In this document: one piece after another, positions 35,767 through 45,586 of the stretch | Layout of the letters: each line of letters starts with the position of its first letter | Numbering within the stretch: position 1 is the first letter of the stretch | Assembly (NCBI RefSeq): GCF_001618955.1 | Contig: NZ_LVYV01000045.1 | Span: 62,001-126,000 of the forward strand | From: Tardiphaga robiniae | GTDB taxonomy: Bacteria; Pseudomonadota; Alphaproteobacteria; Rhizobiales; Xanthobacteraceae | DNA: 64,000 nt | Reading direction: 5' to 3' | The notes under the pieces: model-generated | Seen by the model: only the letters and a program-made list of their open reading frames with translations | Databases searched by the model: none | What the model was told of the DNA's origin: nothing | Position numbers and translations under genes: made by a program

Positions 35767-35797
35767 CAGGAACTCCGCTTTCTGCGGAAAGTTCCTG
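35767..35797. promoter_or_regulatory. Dyad-symmetric element with GGAAC-N16-AGTT on both strands
   Basis: CAGGAACTCCGC, loop TTTCT, GCGGAAAGTTCCTG. Two extra bases bulge in one arm. Each strand contains GGAAC, 16 bases, then AGTT, close to but not matching an EcfG promoter. Could be an operator, promoter or hairpin ahead of the 59-residue gene. Confidence 0.4.
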
Positions 35798-35883
35798 ATC
35801 AGTCAGCCGGAGGGCACCGCAGGTTCAAGGCCGCAACACGGCCGCAGCAAAGCCGCAACAAGGTCGTTCGGCTATTAATATTG

Positions 35884-36045
35884 CTAACCGCTTGCTTCTG
35901 CAGCGAATTGCAGCCCCTTGAAGGTCAGCCGCTTGGGATCCCGGACGCCCGACAGATATTGCCCGCGAATGAAGTGGGTCACCATGTCGCGATCGCAGCC
36001 GGTCAGAACGACCACCGCGTCGACGGCTGTCTTAAGGGCATCCAT
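35884..36045 (-). CDS. Small protein of unknown function (53 aa)
   Basis: Reads MDALKTAVDAVVVLTGCDRD to KGLQFAAEASG. GAGGA lies five bases before the ATG. Soluble, mixed helix; a sequence pattern seen in short Bradyrhizobium proteins, function unknown. Same strand as the 59-residue gene, 136 bases before it. Confidence 0.6.
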   Translation of the reverse strand: MDALKTAVDAVVVLTGCDRDMVTHFIRGQYLSGVRDPKRLTFKGLQFAAEASG

Positions 36046-36354
36046 GTCAGTCCTCGCGCCGCACAGGCGGCCTACTCCGCGCGCTCCAAATCGGCGGATG
36101 ACTAAAACATGCCTGATTCCCGGAATTTACGGATATACGCAGATCACCTCAGCGCGGGTCCTGCGTCAGCCTCACACAGGCTTCATTTCCGGCAAATCAT
36201 GCGTAAGATCGCCGTAAATCGCAGATAGTTGATGCGTTGCTGCGCTGTCGGCTGTAAACCGCAGCAGAGTTTCGGCCATCGCCCGAGCATTTGCCCGGCT
36301 GCCGAACCCGACAATGACCCACCCCAAACGAAAGAAAGCGACAAGGCCTCGTTC
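36046..36354. other. Divergent intergenic region
   Basis: About 310 bases between the 53-residue gene and the DUF6481 gene. No structure or promoter called with confidence. Confidence 0.35.
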
Positions 36355-36699
36355 ATGAGCGGATTCAAGGAACCCAGCTTCGCAGATCGTCAGAAAGCTG
36401 CGATCGAAGCCAAGAAGAATATTCTGAACAAATTCAAGGCACAGCCGGGTCCAGACGATCCAGCCGTGAAGGCGCGCGCCGCCGAACGCGAAGCCGCTGC
36501 CGTCGCACGCGCGGAAGCCAAGGCCATCCGCGACGCCGAGAAGGCCGTCCAGAAGGCCCGGGAAGCGGAGGAAGCCGTTGCTGCGGCTGCCCAGCACGCT
36601 CGCGAACAGGAAGAGGCCGTCTTGGCCAAGGCCGCGCTGGAGGCCCAGCAGAAGGCCGCTCGCGACGCCCGCTATGCGGCGCGCAAGAAGCGCAAGTAA
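36355..36699 (+). CDS. DUF6481 family Ala/Lys-rich protein
   Basis: 114 residues, nearly all predicted coiled helix, built of Ala, Glu, Lys and Arg (for example REAEEAVAAAAQHAREQEEA). MSGFKEPSFADRQKAA at the N-terminus is the family signature. Highly charged and cytoplasmic, function unknown. The frame is open upstream, but the family N-terminus begins at the ATG 36355. Confidence 0.8.
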   Translation: MSGFKEPSFADRQKAAIEAKKNILNKFKAQPGPDDPAVKARAAEREAAAVARAEAKAIRDAEKAVQKAREAEEAVAAAAQHAREQEEAVLAKAALEAQQKAARDARYAARKKRK

Positions 36700-36723
36700 C
36701 GACCTAACAAGTAAATACTTGGT

Positions 36724-36751
36724 CAGCGTGCCATCGCCCGATGGCACGCTG
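36724..36751. terminator. Perfect hairpin between convergent genes
   Basis: CAGCGTGCCATCG, CC, CGATGGCACGCTG: a 13-pair stem 25 bases after the DUF6481 stop and 21 bases beyond the convergent cupin stop. No T-run follows on either strand, so its action as a terminator is uncertain. Confidence 0.5.
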
Positions 36752-36771
36752 CGCGATCTTACAATCCCAGA

Positions 36772-37260
36772 TCAGTTCGTTTTGCCGAATTGCGGCTCGT
36801 CGGGTTTGACAAAGTTGTTGCCGCTGGGGCCATAGCCGGTGATCTGGATCACCGCGCCCTCTTCCCGCGTACCGTCCCAATGCACAGCGCCAGCGGGATG
36901 CACCATGTAGCCGCCGGTCTTCATCGGGATCGCCTTTTCGGGCACGAAGGCTTCGCCCGTGCCGGTGTACCAGGTGCCCGACAGCACCACGACGTGACGA
37001 TCTTCCGGATGCTTGTGCGGCTTGCTCATGATGCCGGGCGGCCACTTGATCCGCAGCACATAGATGCCCTGCTTTGAGGGATCTCCGTAAAGTGTCGCGA
37101 CTTCGACGCCAACACCGAACGGGTTCTTCCAGACTTCCTCGCCCTGATTGATGCGCACGAAGCCCATCTCGTCGGTGGCGCTCCACGTCGTTGCGCTCGG
37201 AAACAGCGTTGCCGCAAGTACACAAGTCGCCGCAACGACGATGCGTCGTTCCTTCTTCAT
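36772..37260 (-). CDS. Exported cupin-domain protein
   Basis: 162 residues: a signal peptide (KKERRIVVAATCVLAATLF to TWSA), then a single cupin barrel with the metal-binding histidines of motif 1 (SKPHKHPEDRHVVVLSGTWY) and motif 2 (VHPAGAVHWDG). Periplasmic, probably metal-binding; substrate unknown. Two adjacent ATGs (37263, 37260); the second sits five bases from GGGGAGG and is used. Confidence 0.85.
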   Translation of the reverse strand: MKKERRIVVAATCVLAATLFPSATTWSATDEMGFVRINQGEEVWKNPFGVGVEVATLYGDPSKQGIYVLRIKWPPGIMSKPHKHPEDRHVVVLSGTWYTGTGEAFVPEKAIPMKTGGYMVHPAGAVHWDGTREEGAVIQITGYGPSGNNFVKPDEPQFGKTN

Positions 37261-37385
37261 CATGACCTCCCCGGGCATTTTTTATCCGCGGAGGTTATGC
37301 CGAGTTTTCAAGTCCGACAACGAGCAGCGCAACATGACAAGCCCGTCACCCGGACGGGCCCGTCACAACGACGCAAGTGAAGGCG

Positions 37386-37628
37386 TTACTTCTTCATCGT
37401 TCCATCGTCCTTCTTCATCATGCCGTCTTTTTTCATGCCATCGTCCTTCTTCATGCCGTCGTGAGACATGGCATCCTTCTTCATTCCATCGCCCTTCGAC
37501 ATGGTGTCCTTCTTCATGCCGTCATCCTTGCTCATCTTGTCCTGAGCGAACGCGGCAGGTGCCAGCGCGAGGCTGAGCGAGACGAGCGCGGCGGACACGC
37601 CGAGCGCAAACCTGGTGGAGACGGTCAT
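37386..37628 (-). CDS. Pentapeptide MXKDX repeat protein
   Basis: 80 residues. A signal peptide ends AFA before QDKMSKDDG; the mature part is built of about nine Met-x-Lys-Asp-x units (MSKDD, GMKKD, TMSKGD, GMKKD and so on). Belongs to a family of short secreted Met/Lys/Asp-rich proteins of unknown function; the many Met and Asp suggest metal binding, which is inference. Confidence 0.88.
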   Translation of the reverse strand: MTVSTRFALGVSAALVSLSLALAPAAFAQDKMSKDDGMKKDTMSKGDGMKKDAMSHDGMKKDDGMKKDGMMKKDDGTMKK

Positions 37629-37878
37629 GATGTTTTTCCTCTGATCCATTTCTGAAGCGCGACGTCTGTCGCTATGAACCAGACGTACGGAGGCCGTGGT
37701 TTGTTACGTCGCATCAAAAAAGTCTTGATGATGCATCCGATAGCCATTGCGTGCGACGCAACATCACTTGCCCGCCGGTTCGGAATGTATAAACGAAGGG
37801 GCGCGCGGTGACGGAGCAACAGGACGCGGGCGCATTTTGTCCCGCCCGGCACCAGACGAACACTTTCAGGAGTTACGT

Positions 37879-38901
37879 ATGCTGACTCGCCGCCACATCC
37901 TTGGATCGGCCCTCGCCGTGCCTGCGATCCTCCGTTGCGGTATCGGTACGGCGCAGGCAGCGACGACACTGAAGATCTCGCACCAGTTTCCCGGCGGCAC
38001 CATCGACAACGGCGACTTCCGCGACCGTCTGGTCCGCACTTTCGCAGCCGTCATTGCCAAGCAGAGTGGCGGCGACCTTGTTGCCGAGGTTTATCCGGAT
38101 TCGTCGTTGATCAAGGCGGATGCGCAATTTTCCGCCATGCGCAAAGGGACGCTCGATCTCAGCCTTTATCCCTTGCCCTATGCCGGCAACGAATTGCCGG
38201 AGGCGAATATCGGCCTGATGCCGGGTCTGGTCTCGACCTACGATCAGGGCCTGCGCTGGAAGAACCTGCCGATTGGCAAGGCACTGAGCGACATTCTCGC
38301 CGACAAGGGCATCATGCTCCTTACCTGGGTCTGGCAGGCCGGCGGTGTGGCTAGCCGCTCACGCCCGCTGGTTGTGCCTGAGGACGCCAAGGGGCTCACG
38401 GTGCGCGGCGGTTCGCGCGAGATGAACATGATGCTGCAGACTGCGGGCGCAAATGTTCTCTCAATGCCGTCCAACGAAATTTACGCGGCGATGAAGAGCG
38501 GCGCCTGCGATGCCGGCATCACCTCGTCGACCAGCCTCATCTCATTCAAGCTGAGCGAAGTCGCCAAGCATCTGACCTCCGGCGCCGGCGCGTCCTACTG
38601 GTTCATGCTGGAGCCGCTGATGATGTCCAGGGCGGTGTTCGACAAGTTGCCGAAAGCGCACCAGGATATTCTGGTGTCGGTCGGCGCCGAGATGGAAGCC
38701 TTCGGCAAGGCGGGCGCGCAGCAGGACGATGTCGAAGTGTCCAGGGTCTATGAGAAGGCCGGCGCCAAGGTCAGCGCGCTCGACGCTGCGACCGTCGGCA
38801 AGTGGCGCGATATCGCGCGCGATACGGCGTGGAAGGATTACGTCGCCAAGACGCCGCTCACCGCGAACCTCCTTAAGCTCGCAATGGACGTCCCGGCCTG
38901 A
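37879..38901 (+). CDS. TRAP transporter solute-binding protein, second orphan
   Basis: 340 residues with a Tat-like N-terminus (MLTRRHILGSALAVPAILRC). The DctP fold is seen in LKISHQFPGGTIDNGDFRD, KSGACDAGITSSTSLISFK and the TVRGGSREMNMM binding region. AGGAG lies six bases before the ATG. No dctQM genes nearby. It is diverged from the one at 33989, so it is not a recent duplicate. Confidence 0.88.
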   Translation: MLTRRHILGSALAVPAILRCGIGTAQAATTLKISHQFPGGTIDNGDFRDRLVRTFAAVIAKQSGGDLVAEVYPDSSLIKADAQFSAMRKGTLDLSLYPLPYAGNELPEANIGLMPGLVSTYDQGLRWKNLPIGKALSDILADKGIMLLTWVWQAGGVASRSRPLVVPEDAKGLTVRGGSREMNMMLQTAGANVLSMPSNEIYAAMKSGACDAGITSSTSLISFKLSEVAKHLTSGAGASYWFMLEPLMMSRAVFDKLPKAHQDILVSVGAEMEAFGKAGAQQDDVEVSRVYEKAGAKVSALDAATVGKWRDIARDTAWKDYVAKTPLTANLLKLAMDVPA

Positions 38902-38928
38902 CGTATCCTGTCGTCCGCCGGGCGGCAC

Positions 38929-39825
38929 TCAGCGCGTCTTCGCGTTGAGTGCCGAAGCGACACGGCTGACCGGCGGACGGCCGATCAGAGCGCTGATGGT
39001 GTTGGTCGCAGCGATCAGCTTGTTCATATCGACGCCCGTGGCAATCCCCATGCCTTCCAGCATGTAGACCACATCTTCGGTGCCGACGTTGCCGGTCGCA
39101 CCAGGCGCATAGGGGCAGCCGCCGAGACCGCCGGCAGCGCTGTCGACAACGCGACAGCCTTCTTCCATCCCGGCGTAGAGATTGGCCAGCGCCTGACCAT
39201 AAGTGTCGTGGAAGTGCATTGCGAGCTTCGGCATGGGAACCGAGCCAGCAACGGCGCGCAGCATCTGCCGCGCCTTCGACGGCGTCCCGACACCAATCGT
39301 GTCGCCGAGCGAGACTTCGTAGCAGCCGAGATCAAACAGCGTCTTTGAGACATCGACGACCGCCTGCGGCGCGACGTCACCATCATAGGGACAACCGAGA
39401 ACGCAGGACACGTAACCGCGCACGCGGATGCCGTCGGCCCTGGCGCGCTCGATCACCGGCTTGAAGCGCTCGATGGATTCGGCGACCGAGCAATTGATGT
39501 TGGCACGCGAAAAGCCTTCCGAGGCCGAAGCGAACACCGCGATGACTTTCGCGCCGACCGCCTTCGCGCCCTCATAGCCCTTTTCGTTGGGCACCAGCAC
39601 ATGGAATTCGCCGGGCAAATCGCGCACGCCGAGAAATACCTGATCCGAGCCCATCATCTTCGGGATCGCCTTGGGCGACACGAACGAGCCGACCTCAACC
39701 GTGTGCAAACCGGCCCCGACCAGCGCCTTCACGAAGGCGATGCGGTCCTCGACCGACACCGGCGTTTTTTCATTCTGCAAACCGTCGCGCGGGCCGACCT
39801 CGACGATACGAACCTGATCACTCAT
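38929..39825 (-). CDS. mvaB: Hydroxymethylglutaryl-CoA lyase
   Basis: 298 residues. Splits HMG-CoA to acetoacetate and acetyl-CoA, the last step of leucine breakdown. VGPRDGLQNEK (10-20) is the DRE-TIM-barrel motif with the catalytic Arg and metal-binding Asp, HFHDTYGQALANL gives the metal-binding histidines, and GGLGGCPYAPGATGN holds the catalytic Cys loop. It follows the carboxylase genes on the same strand, 32 bases after liuD. Confidence 0.94.
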   Translation of the reverse strand: MSDQVRIVEVGPRDGLQNEKTPVSVEDRIAFVKALVGAGLHTVEVGSFVSPKAIPKMMGSDQVFLGVRDLPGEFHVLVPNEKGYEGAKAVGAKVIAVFASASEGFSRANINCSVAESIERFKPVIERARADGIRVRGYVSCVLGCPYDGDVAPQAVVDVSKTLFDLGCYEVSLGDTIGVGTPSKARQMLRAVAGSVPMPKLAMHFHDTYGQALANLYAGMEEGCRVVDSAAGGLGGCPYAPGATGNVGTEDVVYMLEGMGIATGVDMNKLIAATNTISALIGRPPVSRVASALNAKTR

Positions 39826-39857
39826 GCTTGTTTCAATCTCACACGTCTTTCAGAAGA

Positions 39858-41873
39858 TCAGGCGCTCGGCTCGACTTCCGCGAGCTCGACGCCTTCTCCA
39901 ACGATATCGCCAACCTTGCACTTGATGCGCTTGAGCACGCCGGCGAACGGCGCGCGCAGGGTCTGCTCCATCTTCATGACTTCCAAGGTCAGGATGGCAG
40001 CACCCTTCTCAAGGATTGCGCCCTCCTCGGCCAGCAACGCCACCACGGTGCCGGGCAATGGCGCAACGATCTTGTCCTCGCCGACCTGCTCTTCATCGTC
40101 GCCGCCGAACGGATCGACCCAGTGCATGTCGAACCGGCCGTGACGCGTGCGCAGATAGAGTTCGTGGCCCTCGATCACCGAGACGATGTGCGAGCGTGCT
40201 CCGTCCAGTGTCAGATCGAAATGCCCGTCATCGGCCGCAGCCGCCTCAAACCCCAATTCGCGAGCGCCGATCGAAATCGTTGCAGGACCGCTGCCGTAAT
40301 TCAACGTTACATGCTGCTCGTCCGAACCATGCTTGAACTTGAACACCCGCTGGCGACGTCCGACCGGCATCCAGCCCGCTGTCTGCCAAGGTGACTTCTC
40401 GGCAGCTCGGGTGGCCTGCCTTTCGCTCGCGACGATGGCAGCCACAGCCGCGCAGAGTTCAAGATCGCCCGGCGTCGCCGAGTCCGGCGTCAACACTTTT
40501 AATTCACGCTCGATGAAACCAGTATCGATGGTGTTGGCACGCACATCCGGATGCGTCACAAGCGCCGACAGGAACGGTGTGTTGGTGACGATACCGCGAA
40601 TATCGGTTTCTTCCAGCCCGCGATTGAGCCGGTTGATCGCCGCGTCGCGCGTTGGTGCCCAGGCAATCACCTTCGCGAGCATCGCATCGTAATTCGGCGA
40701 CACCGCATCGCCCTCGCGATAGCCAGCATCGATGCGCAAGCCGTTCGTCTCAGCGGGCGTCCGCCAGGTGCGAATCTTGCCAACCGACGGCATGAAATTC
40801 TTGTGCGGATTCTCGGCGTAAACCCGCGCCTCGATGGCGTGGCCGTTGAGCTTGATCTCGCCTTGCGTCAGCGGCAGCTTTTCGCCAAACGCCACGCGGA
40901 GCTGCCACTCGACCAGATCAACGCCGGTGATCAGTTCGGTGACGGGATGCTCGACCTGCAGGCGCGTGTTCATCTCGATGAAGAAAACGTCCTTGCCGTC
41001 GGAGACAAATTCGATGGTGCCGGCGCCGACATAATTCACTGCACCAGCCGCCTTGCGGGCCGCCGCGCAAACCGCCTCACGCTGCGCGCCGTTCAACGTC
41101 GGCGAAGGTGCCTCTTCGATCACCTTCTGATGCCGTCGCTGCAACGTGCATTCGCGCTCGAACAGCGAGACCAGATTGCCGTGGCTGTCGCCGACGATCT
41201 GCACTTCGATGTGGCGGGGATTGTCGACATACTTCTCGATCAGCATACGATCGTCGCCGAATGCTGCTTTCGCTTCGCGCTTGGCACTGACGATGGCCGG
41301 AGCCAGTTCAGCCGCCGAGCGCACCACGCGCATGCCACGCCCGCCGCCGCCCGCTGAGGCCTTCACCAGAACCGGGAAGCCGATTTTGTCAGCGGCTTTG
41401 GCCAGTGTCGCCTCGTCCTGCGCTTCACCATGGAAGCCCGGCACCAGTGGCACACCAGCCTTCTCCATCAGTGCCTTGGAGCCCGACTTTGAGCCCATCG
41501 CGGTGATCATTTCCGCAGTGGGTCCGACGAAGATCAGGCCGGCATCGGCGCAAGCCTGCGCGAACTCGGCGCTCTCGGAGAGAAAGCCGTAGCCGGGATG
41601 GATCGCCTCGGCGCCGGTCTTCTTTGCAGCTTCGAGAATGCGCTCGATATTGAGATAGCTGTCGCGCGCACGCGCCGGGCCGATCAACACGGCCTCGTCG
41701 GCTTCCGCGACATGCAGCGCATTGGCGTCTGCCTCGGAATAGACCGCGACGGTGCGCAGGCCCATGGCGCGCGCCGTGCGGATGACGCGGCAGGCTATCT
41801 CGCCACGATTGGCGATCAGGAGCGTGCGAAAGCGGCGATATAAAGCTTTTGAAATTTCGGCTTTGGCCATCAT
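39858..41873 (-). CDS. liuD: Methylcrotonyl-CoA carboxylase, biotin-carrying alpha subunit
   Basis: 671 residues: biotin carboxylase domain with the ATP-grasp loop (KASAGGGGRGMRVV) and EMNTRLQVEHPVTE, then a linker and the C-terminal biotinyl domain with the biotin lysine at about K634 (EVMKMEQTLRAP). Together with the beta subunit and mvaB in the same operon, the substrate is most likely 3-methylcrotonyl-CoA. The ATG overlaps the stop of the beta gene by one base (TGATG); a GTG and an ATG one codon to either side are alternatives. Confidence 0.92.
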   Translation of the reverse strand: MMAKAEISKALYRRFRTLLIANRGEIACRVIRTARAMGLRTVAVYSEADANALHVAEADEAVLIGPARARDSYLNIERILEAAKKTGAEAIHPGYGFLSESAEFAQACADAGLIFVGPTAEMITAMGSKSGSKALMEKAGVPLVPGFHGEAQDEATLAKAADKIGFPVLVKASAGGGGRGMRVVRSAAELAPAIVSAKREAKAAFGDDRMLIEKYVDNPRHIEVQIVGDSHGNLVSLFERECTLQRRHQKVIEEAPSPTLNGAQREAVCAAARKAAGAVNYVGAGTIEFVSDGKDVFFIEMNTRLQVEHPVTELITGVDLVEWQLRVAFGEKLPLTQGEIKLNGHAIEARVYAENPHKNFMPSVGKIRTWRTPAETNGLRIDAGYREGDAVSPNYDAMLAKVIAWAPTRDAAINRLNRGLEETDIRGIVTNTPFLSALVTHPDVRANTIDTGFIERELKVLTPDSATPGDLELCAAVAAIVASERQATRAAEKSPWQTAGWMPVGRRQRVFKFKHGSDEQHVTLNYGSGPATISIGARELGFEAAAADDGHFDLTLDGARSHIVSVIEGHELYLRTRHGRFDMHWVDPFGGDDEEQVGEDKIVAPLPGTVVALLAEEGAILEKGAAILTLEVMKMEQTLRAPFAGVLKRIKCKVGDIVGEGVELAEVEPSA

Positions 41874-43477
41874 CACATCCTGAACAGGCCGAAGCGCGTC
41901 GGCTCGATCGGCGCATTGGCCGACGCTGACAAACCAAGTCCGAGCACCAGGCGCGTATCTGCGGGATCAATCACGCCGTCATCCCAGAGGCGCGCCGTTG
42001 CGTAATACGGGCTGCCCTGGGTCTCGAACTGGTCGCGCGTCGGCTTGCGAAACGCTTCTTCCTCTTCGGTCGACCAGGTGCCGCCCTTGGCTTCGATATT
42101 GTCGCGGCGCAGCTGGCTCAGCACCATCGCCGCTTGCTCGCCGCCCATCACCGAGATGCGGGCATTGGGCCACATCCACAGGAAGCGCGGGCTGTAGGCC
42201 CGGCCGCACATACCGTAATTGCCGGCGCCATAGGAGCCGCCGACCACCACGGTGAATTTCGGCACGTTCGCCGTCGCAACCGCTGTCACCAGCTTGGCGC
42301 CATCGCGCGCAATGCCACCAGCTTCGTATTTCTTGCCGACCATGAAGCCGGTGATGTTCTGCAGGAACACCAGTGGGATGTTACGCTGGCAGCAGAGCTC
42401 GATGAAATGCGCGCCCTTCAGCGAGCTCTCGCTGAACAGGATTCCGTTGTTGGCGATGATGCCGACCGGGAAACCCCAGATATGCGCAAAGCCGCAAATC
42501 AGCGTCGTCCCGTAGAGCTTCTTGAACTCGTCGAATTCGGAGCCGTCGACGATACGCGCGATGATGTCGTGCATGTCGAACGGCTTGCGCGCATCGGCTG
42601 GAATGACACCGTAGAGTTCTTCAGATGCATACAGGGGATCACGCGGCGCCTGCATGTTCAGTGTGGCCCGCTGTGGTGGTTTCAGCGTCGCGACGATTTT
42701 TCGCGCGATGCCGATGGCGTGGCCATCGTTCTGTGCGTAGTGATCGGTCACGCCCGACTGCCGCGAATGGACGTCGGCGCCGCCGAGTTCTTCCGCGGTG
42801 ACCACCTCGCCGGTTGCTGCTTTCACCAGGGGCGGACCGCCGAGGAAGATCGTGCCCTGATTGCGCACGATGATGCTCTCGTCGGACATCGCCGGCATAT
42901 AGGCGCCGCCGGCGGTGCAGGAGCCCATCACCACGGCGATCTGCGGAATGCCCTGCGCCGACATCTGCGCCTGATTGTAGAAGATGCGGCCGAAATGGCG
43001 CTCATCCGGAAAGATGTCGTCCTGCTGCGGCAGAAACGCGCCGCCGGAGTCCACCATATAGATGCAAGGCAGATTGTTCTGCCGCGCGATGTCCTGCGCC
43101 CGTAGATGCTTCTTCACCGTCATCGGATAGTAGGTGCCGCCCTTGATGGTCGCATCATTGGCGACGATCATGCACTCCCTGCCCGACACCCGGCCGACGC
43201 CAGTTACGACGCTCGCGGAATGGACATCGCCGCCATAGAGGCCGTTGGCGGCCAGCGGCGAGAGTTCGAGGAAGGCCGTGCCGGGATCGATCAGCAGATC
43301 GACACGCTCGCGGGCCAGCATCTTGCCGCGCGCGGTATGCTTGGCGCGGGACACTTTGCCGCCGCCGCCAGCGACCGCACCGAGCTTGTCCTTGAGCTCG
43401 GCGACCTGCGCCTTCATCACATCGACATTGCGTTTGAATTCGGCCGAGGTGGGATCGATCGTGGAGCGAAGCGACAT
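41873..43477 (-). CDS. liuB: Methylcrotonyl-CoA carboxylase, carboxyltransferase beta subunit
   Basis: 534 residues with the two-domain crotonase-like carboxyltransferase fold. [38 protein letters not shown] and [20 protein letters not shown] are typical of MCC beta (LiuB/AccD-type). Forms the holoenzyme with LiuD, next in the operon. Upstream in-frame starts would overlap unlikely sequence, so the ATG before SLRSTIDP is used. isovaleryl-CoA dehydrogenase (liuA) and methylglutaconyl-CoA hydratase (liuC) are not in the window. Confidence 0.93.
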   Translation of the reverse strand: MSLRSTIDPTSAEFKRNVDVMKAQVAELKDKLGAVAGGGGKVSRAKHTARGKMLARERVDLLIDPGTAFLELSPLAANGLYGGDVHSASVVTGVGRVSGRECMIVANDATIKGGTYYPMTVKKHLRAQDIARQNNLPCIYMVDSGGAFLPQQDDIFPDERHFGRIFYNQAQMSAQGIPQIAVVMGSCTAGGAYMPAMSDESIIVRNQGTIFLGGPPLVKAATGEVVTAEELGGADVHSRQSGVTDHYAQNDGHAIGIARKIVATLKPPQRATLNMQAPRDPLYASEELYGVIPADARKPFDMHDIIARIVDGSEFDEFKKLYGTTLICGFAHIWGFPVGIIANNGILFSESSLKGAHFIELCCQRNIPLVFLQNITGFMVGKKYEAGGIARDGAKLVTAVATANVPKFTVVVGGSYGAGNYGMCGRAYSPRFLWMWPNARISVMGGEQAAMVLSQLRRDNIEAKGGTWSTEEEEAFRKPTRDQFETQGSPYYATARLWDDGVIDPADTRLVLGLGLSASANAPIEPTRFGLFRM

Positions 43478-43643
43478 CGGCTTCCGTTTCCTGCAGGGTC
43501 TGTTTCTTGTTTGCACGGCGGCCCGGCAACGGGCCTGCCATGATGGTGTCACCCCGTCGTGGCGGGACGCAACCCTAACTTTCGGTGCTGGTCAGGGTGG
43601 GATTTAGAGCGTTAAGGGGGCTAATTTGCCCGCAAACCGATCG

Positions 43644-43949
43644 TCAGTGCGACCATGGCTCCGAGCGGCGGAACGCAAAATTGTCGGCATAGGCGATGGT
43701 CCGGGGCGCACGCATCTTGGGCTCGATCACCTGATAGGCGATGCCTTCGCGCTCGCAATAGGCGACCGCCTCTTCCTTACTGTCAAAGTGGATGGACAGC
43801 TGCTGCTTCATGTCACCGGACGACGTCCAGCCCATCAGGGGCTCGATCACCCGTGCCTGCTCCGGCTCATAATCGAGCTGCCAGTCCTTGGTCTTGGCGA
43901 GGCCTGCCTGCATGGCATTCTTGGGGGCTTTGAAGATACGTGCGGTCAT
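43644..43949 (-). CDS. Complex I NDUFS4-like (ETC complex I subunit region) protein
   Basis: 101 residues. MTARIFKAPKNAMQAGLAKT and MGWTSSGDMKQQLSIHFDSK match the NDUFS4/18-kDa accessory subunit family. In Alphaproteobacteria this is an accessory protein of NADH dehydrogenase, usually encoded away from the nuo operon, as here. No nuo gene is in the window. Confidence 0.9.
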   Translation of the reverse strand: MTARIFKAPKNAMQAGLAKTKDWQLDYEPEQARVIEPLMGWTSSGDMKQQLSIHFDSKEEAVAYCEREGIAYQVIEPKMRAPRTIAYADNFAFRRSEPWSH

Positions 43950-44212
43950 GGAATGCGATAGCCTTTTAAGGATGGGCCTTCGTCTCGGGATTAGCGTCTC
44001 GGGATCGGCCTTGGTCAGCTGCGACACTGCGACAAATTGGTGAAAACGGCGGGGCTGGTATATCCAATTGTCACGAATTTGATCCGTGATTCCGTCGTTT
44101 GGCGGCTTCCTTATTGTGTATATTCGTTCCACGGCGTCGTGACAATCGGGGCACGAAGCGGTCTATCTGATCTCGCAATCCGGCATCATGAACGGCTCCT
44201 GAAGCGGCACCC

Positions 44213-45397
44213 ATGGACATTCACGCCATCCTTCCCCCCAAAGGCCGCGACCTGCGGTTGGACCTGTTTCGCGGCATCGCTAACTGGGCGATCTACCTCG
44301 ATCACATCCCCGACAATGTGGTGAACTGGGTCACGACCCGGAACTATGGCTTCTCCGACGCCGCCGATCTGTTCGTCTTCATCTCCGGCTACACGGCATC
44401 CTTCGTCTACGCCAAGATGATGCTGGAGCGTGGCTTCATCGTCGGCGCCACGCGCCTCACCAAGCGGGTCTGGCAGCTCTATGTCGCGCACGTCATCCTG
44501 TTCGTGATCTACATCGCCGCCATCGGCTATGTGGCTCAGCGCTATAACGACCCCGACATCATCAACGAGTTCAATGTCGCAGGACTCGTCGACAATCCAA
44601 TCCAGACCCTGACGCAAGGTCTGCTGCTCAAGTTCAAGCCGCTCAACCTCGACGTGCTGCCGCTCTATATTGTGCTGATGGGCCTGTTCCCGCCGGTGCT
44701 GTGGATGATGCTGCGCAAGCCCGACCTGACGATGCTGGCCTCGCTGGCGCTGTATTTCGCGGCCCGCCAGTTCGGCTGGAATCTGCCCGCCTATCCCTAC
44801 GGCGTCTGGTACTTCAACCCGTTCACCTGGCAGCTGCTGTTCGTGTTCGGCGCCTGGTTCGCACTCGGCGGCGCGCTCGAGTCACGCTCGGTGATCCGCT
44901 CCAAGGTGCTGCTGTATTTCGGCATCGCCTATCTCTTGTTCTCGCTTGTCATGACCATGGCCGGTCGCTTCCCGGACACCGGCCACATGATCATGCCGGA
45001 CTGGTTGTTCGACGCGTTCAATCCGAACGACAAGACCAACCTCGCGCCCTATCGCGTGCTGCATTTCGTGATCATCGCCTTCTTCGTCACCCGCTTCGTG
45101 CCGAAGGAATGGAAAGGTCTGGAGTGGCCGGTGTTCCAGCCGCTCATCAAATGTGGCCAGCAGTCGCTCGCCGTATTCTGCGTCGGCGTGTTCCTGTCCT
45201 TCGTCGGCCACTTCCAGCTGATGATGTCGTCGGGCTCGCTGCTGGCGCAAATCTTCGTCAGCGCCGCCGGCATCGGCATCATGACCTGCGTGGCCTATTA
45301 CATCTCGTGGTCGAAGAAGCAGGACAAGCCGTTGCCTAAGCCGGCTGCTCCCGCAGCGTCAGAACAGCAGGCACCGCCGTCGAAAGCCGCAGAATAG
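44213..45397 (+). CDS. opgC: OpgC-family membrane acyltransferase
   Basis: 394 residues with about ten helices. DLRLDLFRGIANWAIYLDHI at the N-terminus and FVFISGYTASFVYAKMM are the OpgC_C signature; the protein succinylates osmoregulated periplasmic glucans in E. coli. The C-terminal tail is Lys/Pro/Ala-rich. No opgGH gene is adjacent. Stand-alone gene, followed by tRNA-Pro. Confidence 0.88.
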   Translation: MDIHAILPPKGRDLRLDLFRGIANWAIYLDHIPDNVVNWVTTRNYGFSDAADLFVFISGYTASFVYAKMMLERGFIVGATRLTKRVWQLYVAHVILFVIYIAAIGYVAQRYNDPDIINEFNVAGLVDNPIQTLTQGLLLKFKPLNLDVLPLYIVLMGLFPPVLWMMLRKPDLTMLASLALYFAARQFGWNLPAYPYGVWYFNPFTWQLLFVFGAWFALGGALESRSVIRSKVLLYFGIAYLLFSLVMTMAGRFPDTGHMIMPDWLFDAFNPNDKTNLAPYRVLHFVIIAFFVTRFVPKEWKGLEWPVFQPLIKCGQQSLAVFCVGVFLSFVGHFQLMMSSGSLLAQIFVSAAGIGIMTCVAYYISWSKKQDKPLPKPAAPAASEQQAPPSKAAE

Positions 45398-45488
45398 ACC
45401 CGTTGTCGAACATGTTGCGGGACAGGCGAGAAATCGCCGGCAGATGCCTTGCTGCCCCCCGCCTAAGCGTGTATCGACACCGCATCGT

Positions 45489-45565
45489 CGGGGTATAGCG
45501 CAGCCTGGTAGCGCGGCGGTTTTGGGTACCGCAGGTCCTAGGTTCGAATCCTAGTGCCCCGACCA
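45489..45565 (+). tRNA. tRNA-Pro (anticodon TGG)
   Basis: 77 bases with encoded CCA. Acceptor CGGGGTA pairs with TGCCCCG, the anticodon loop is TTTGGGT (TGG, reads CCA), the T-loop is GTTCGAATC. Confidence 0.96.
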
Positions 45566-45586
45566 TCCCCCATTACATTCAATGAC

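Noticed and set aside
37386-37628. CRISPR-like direct repeats
   Set aside because: The repeats are codons of the MXKDX protein, too short and in frame.
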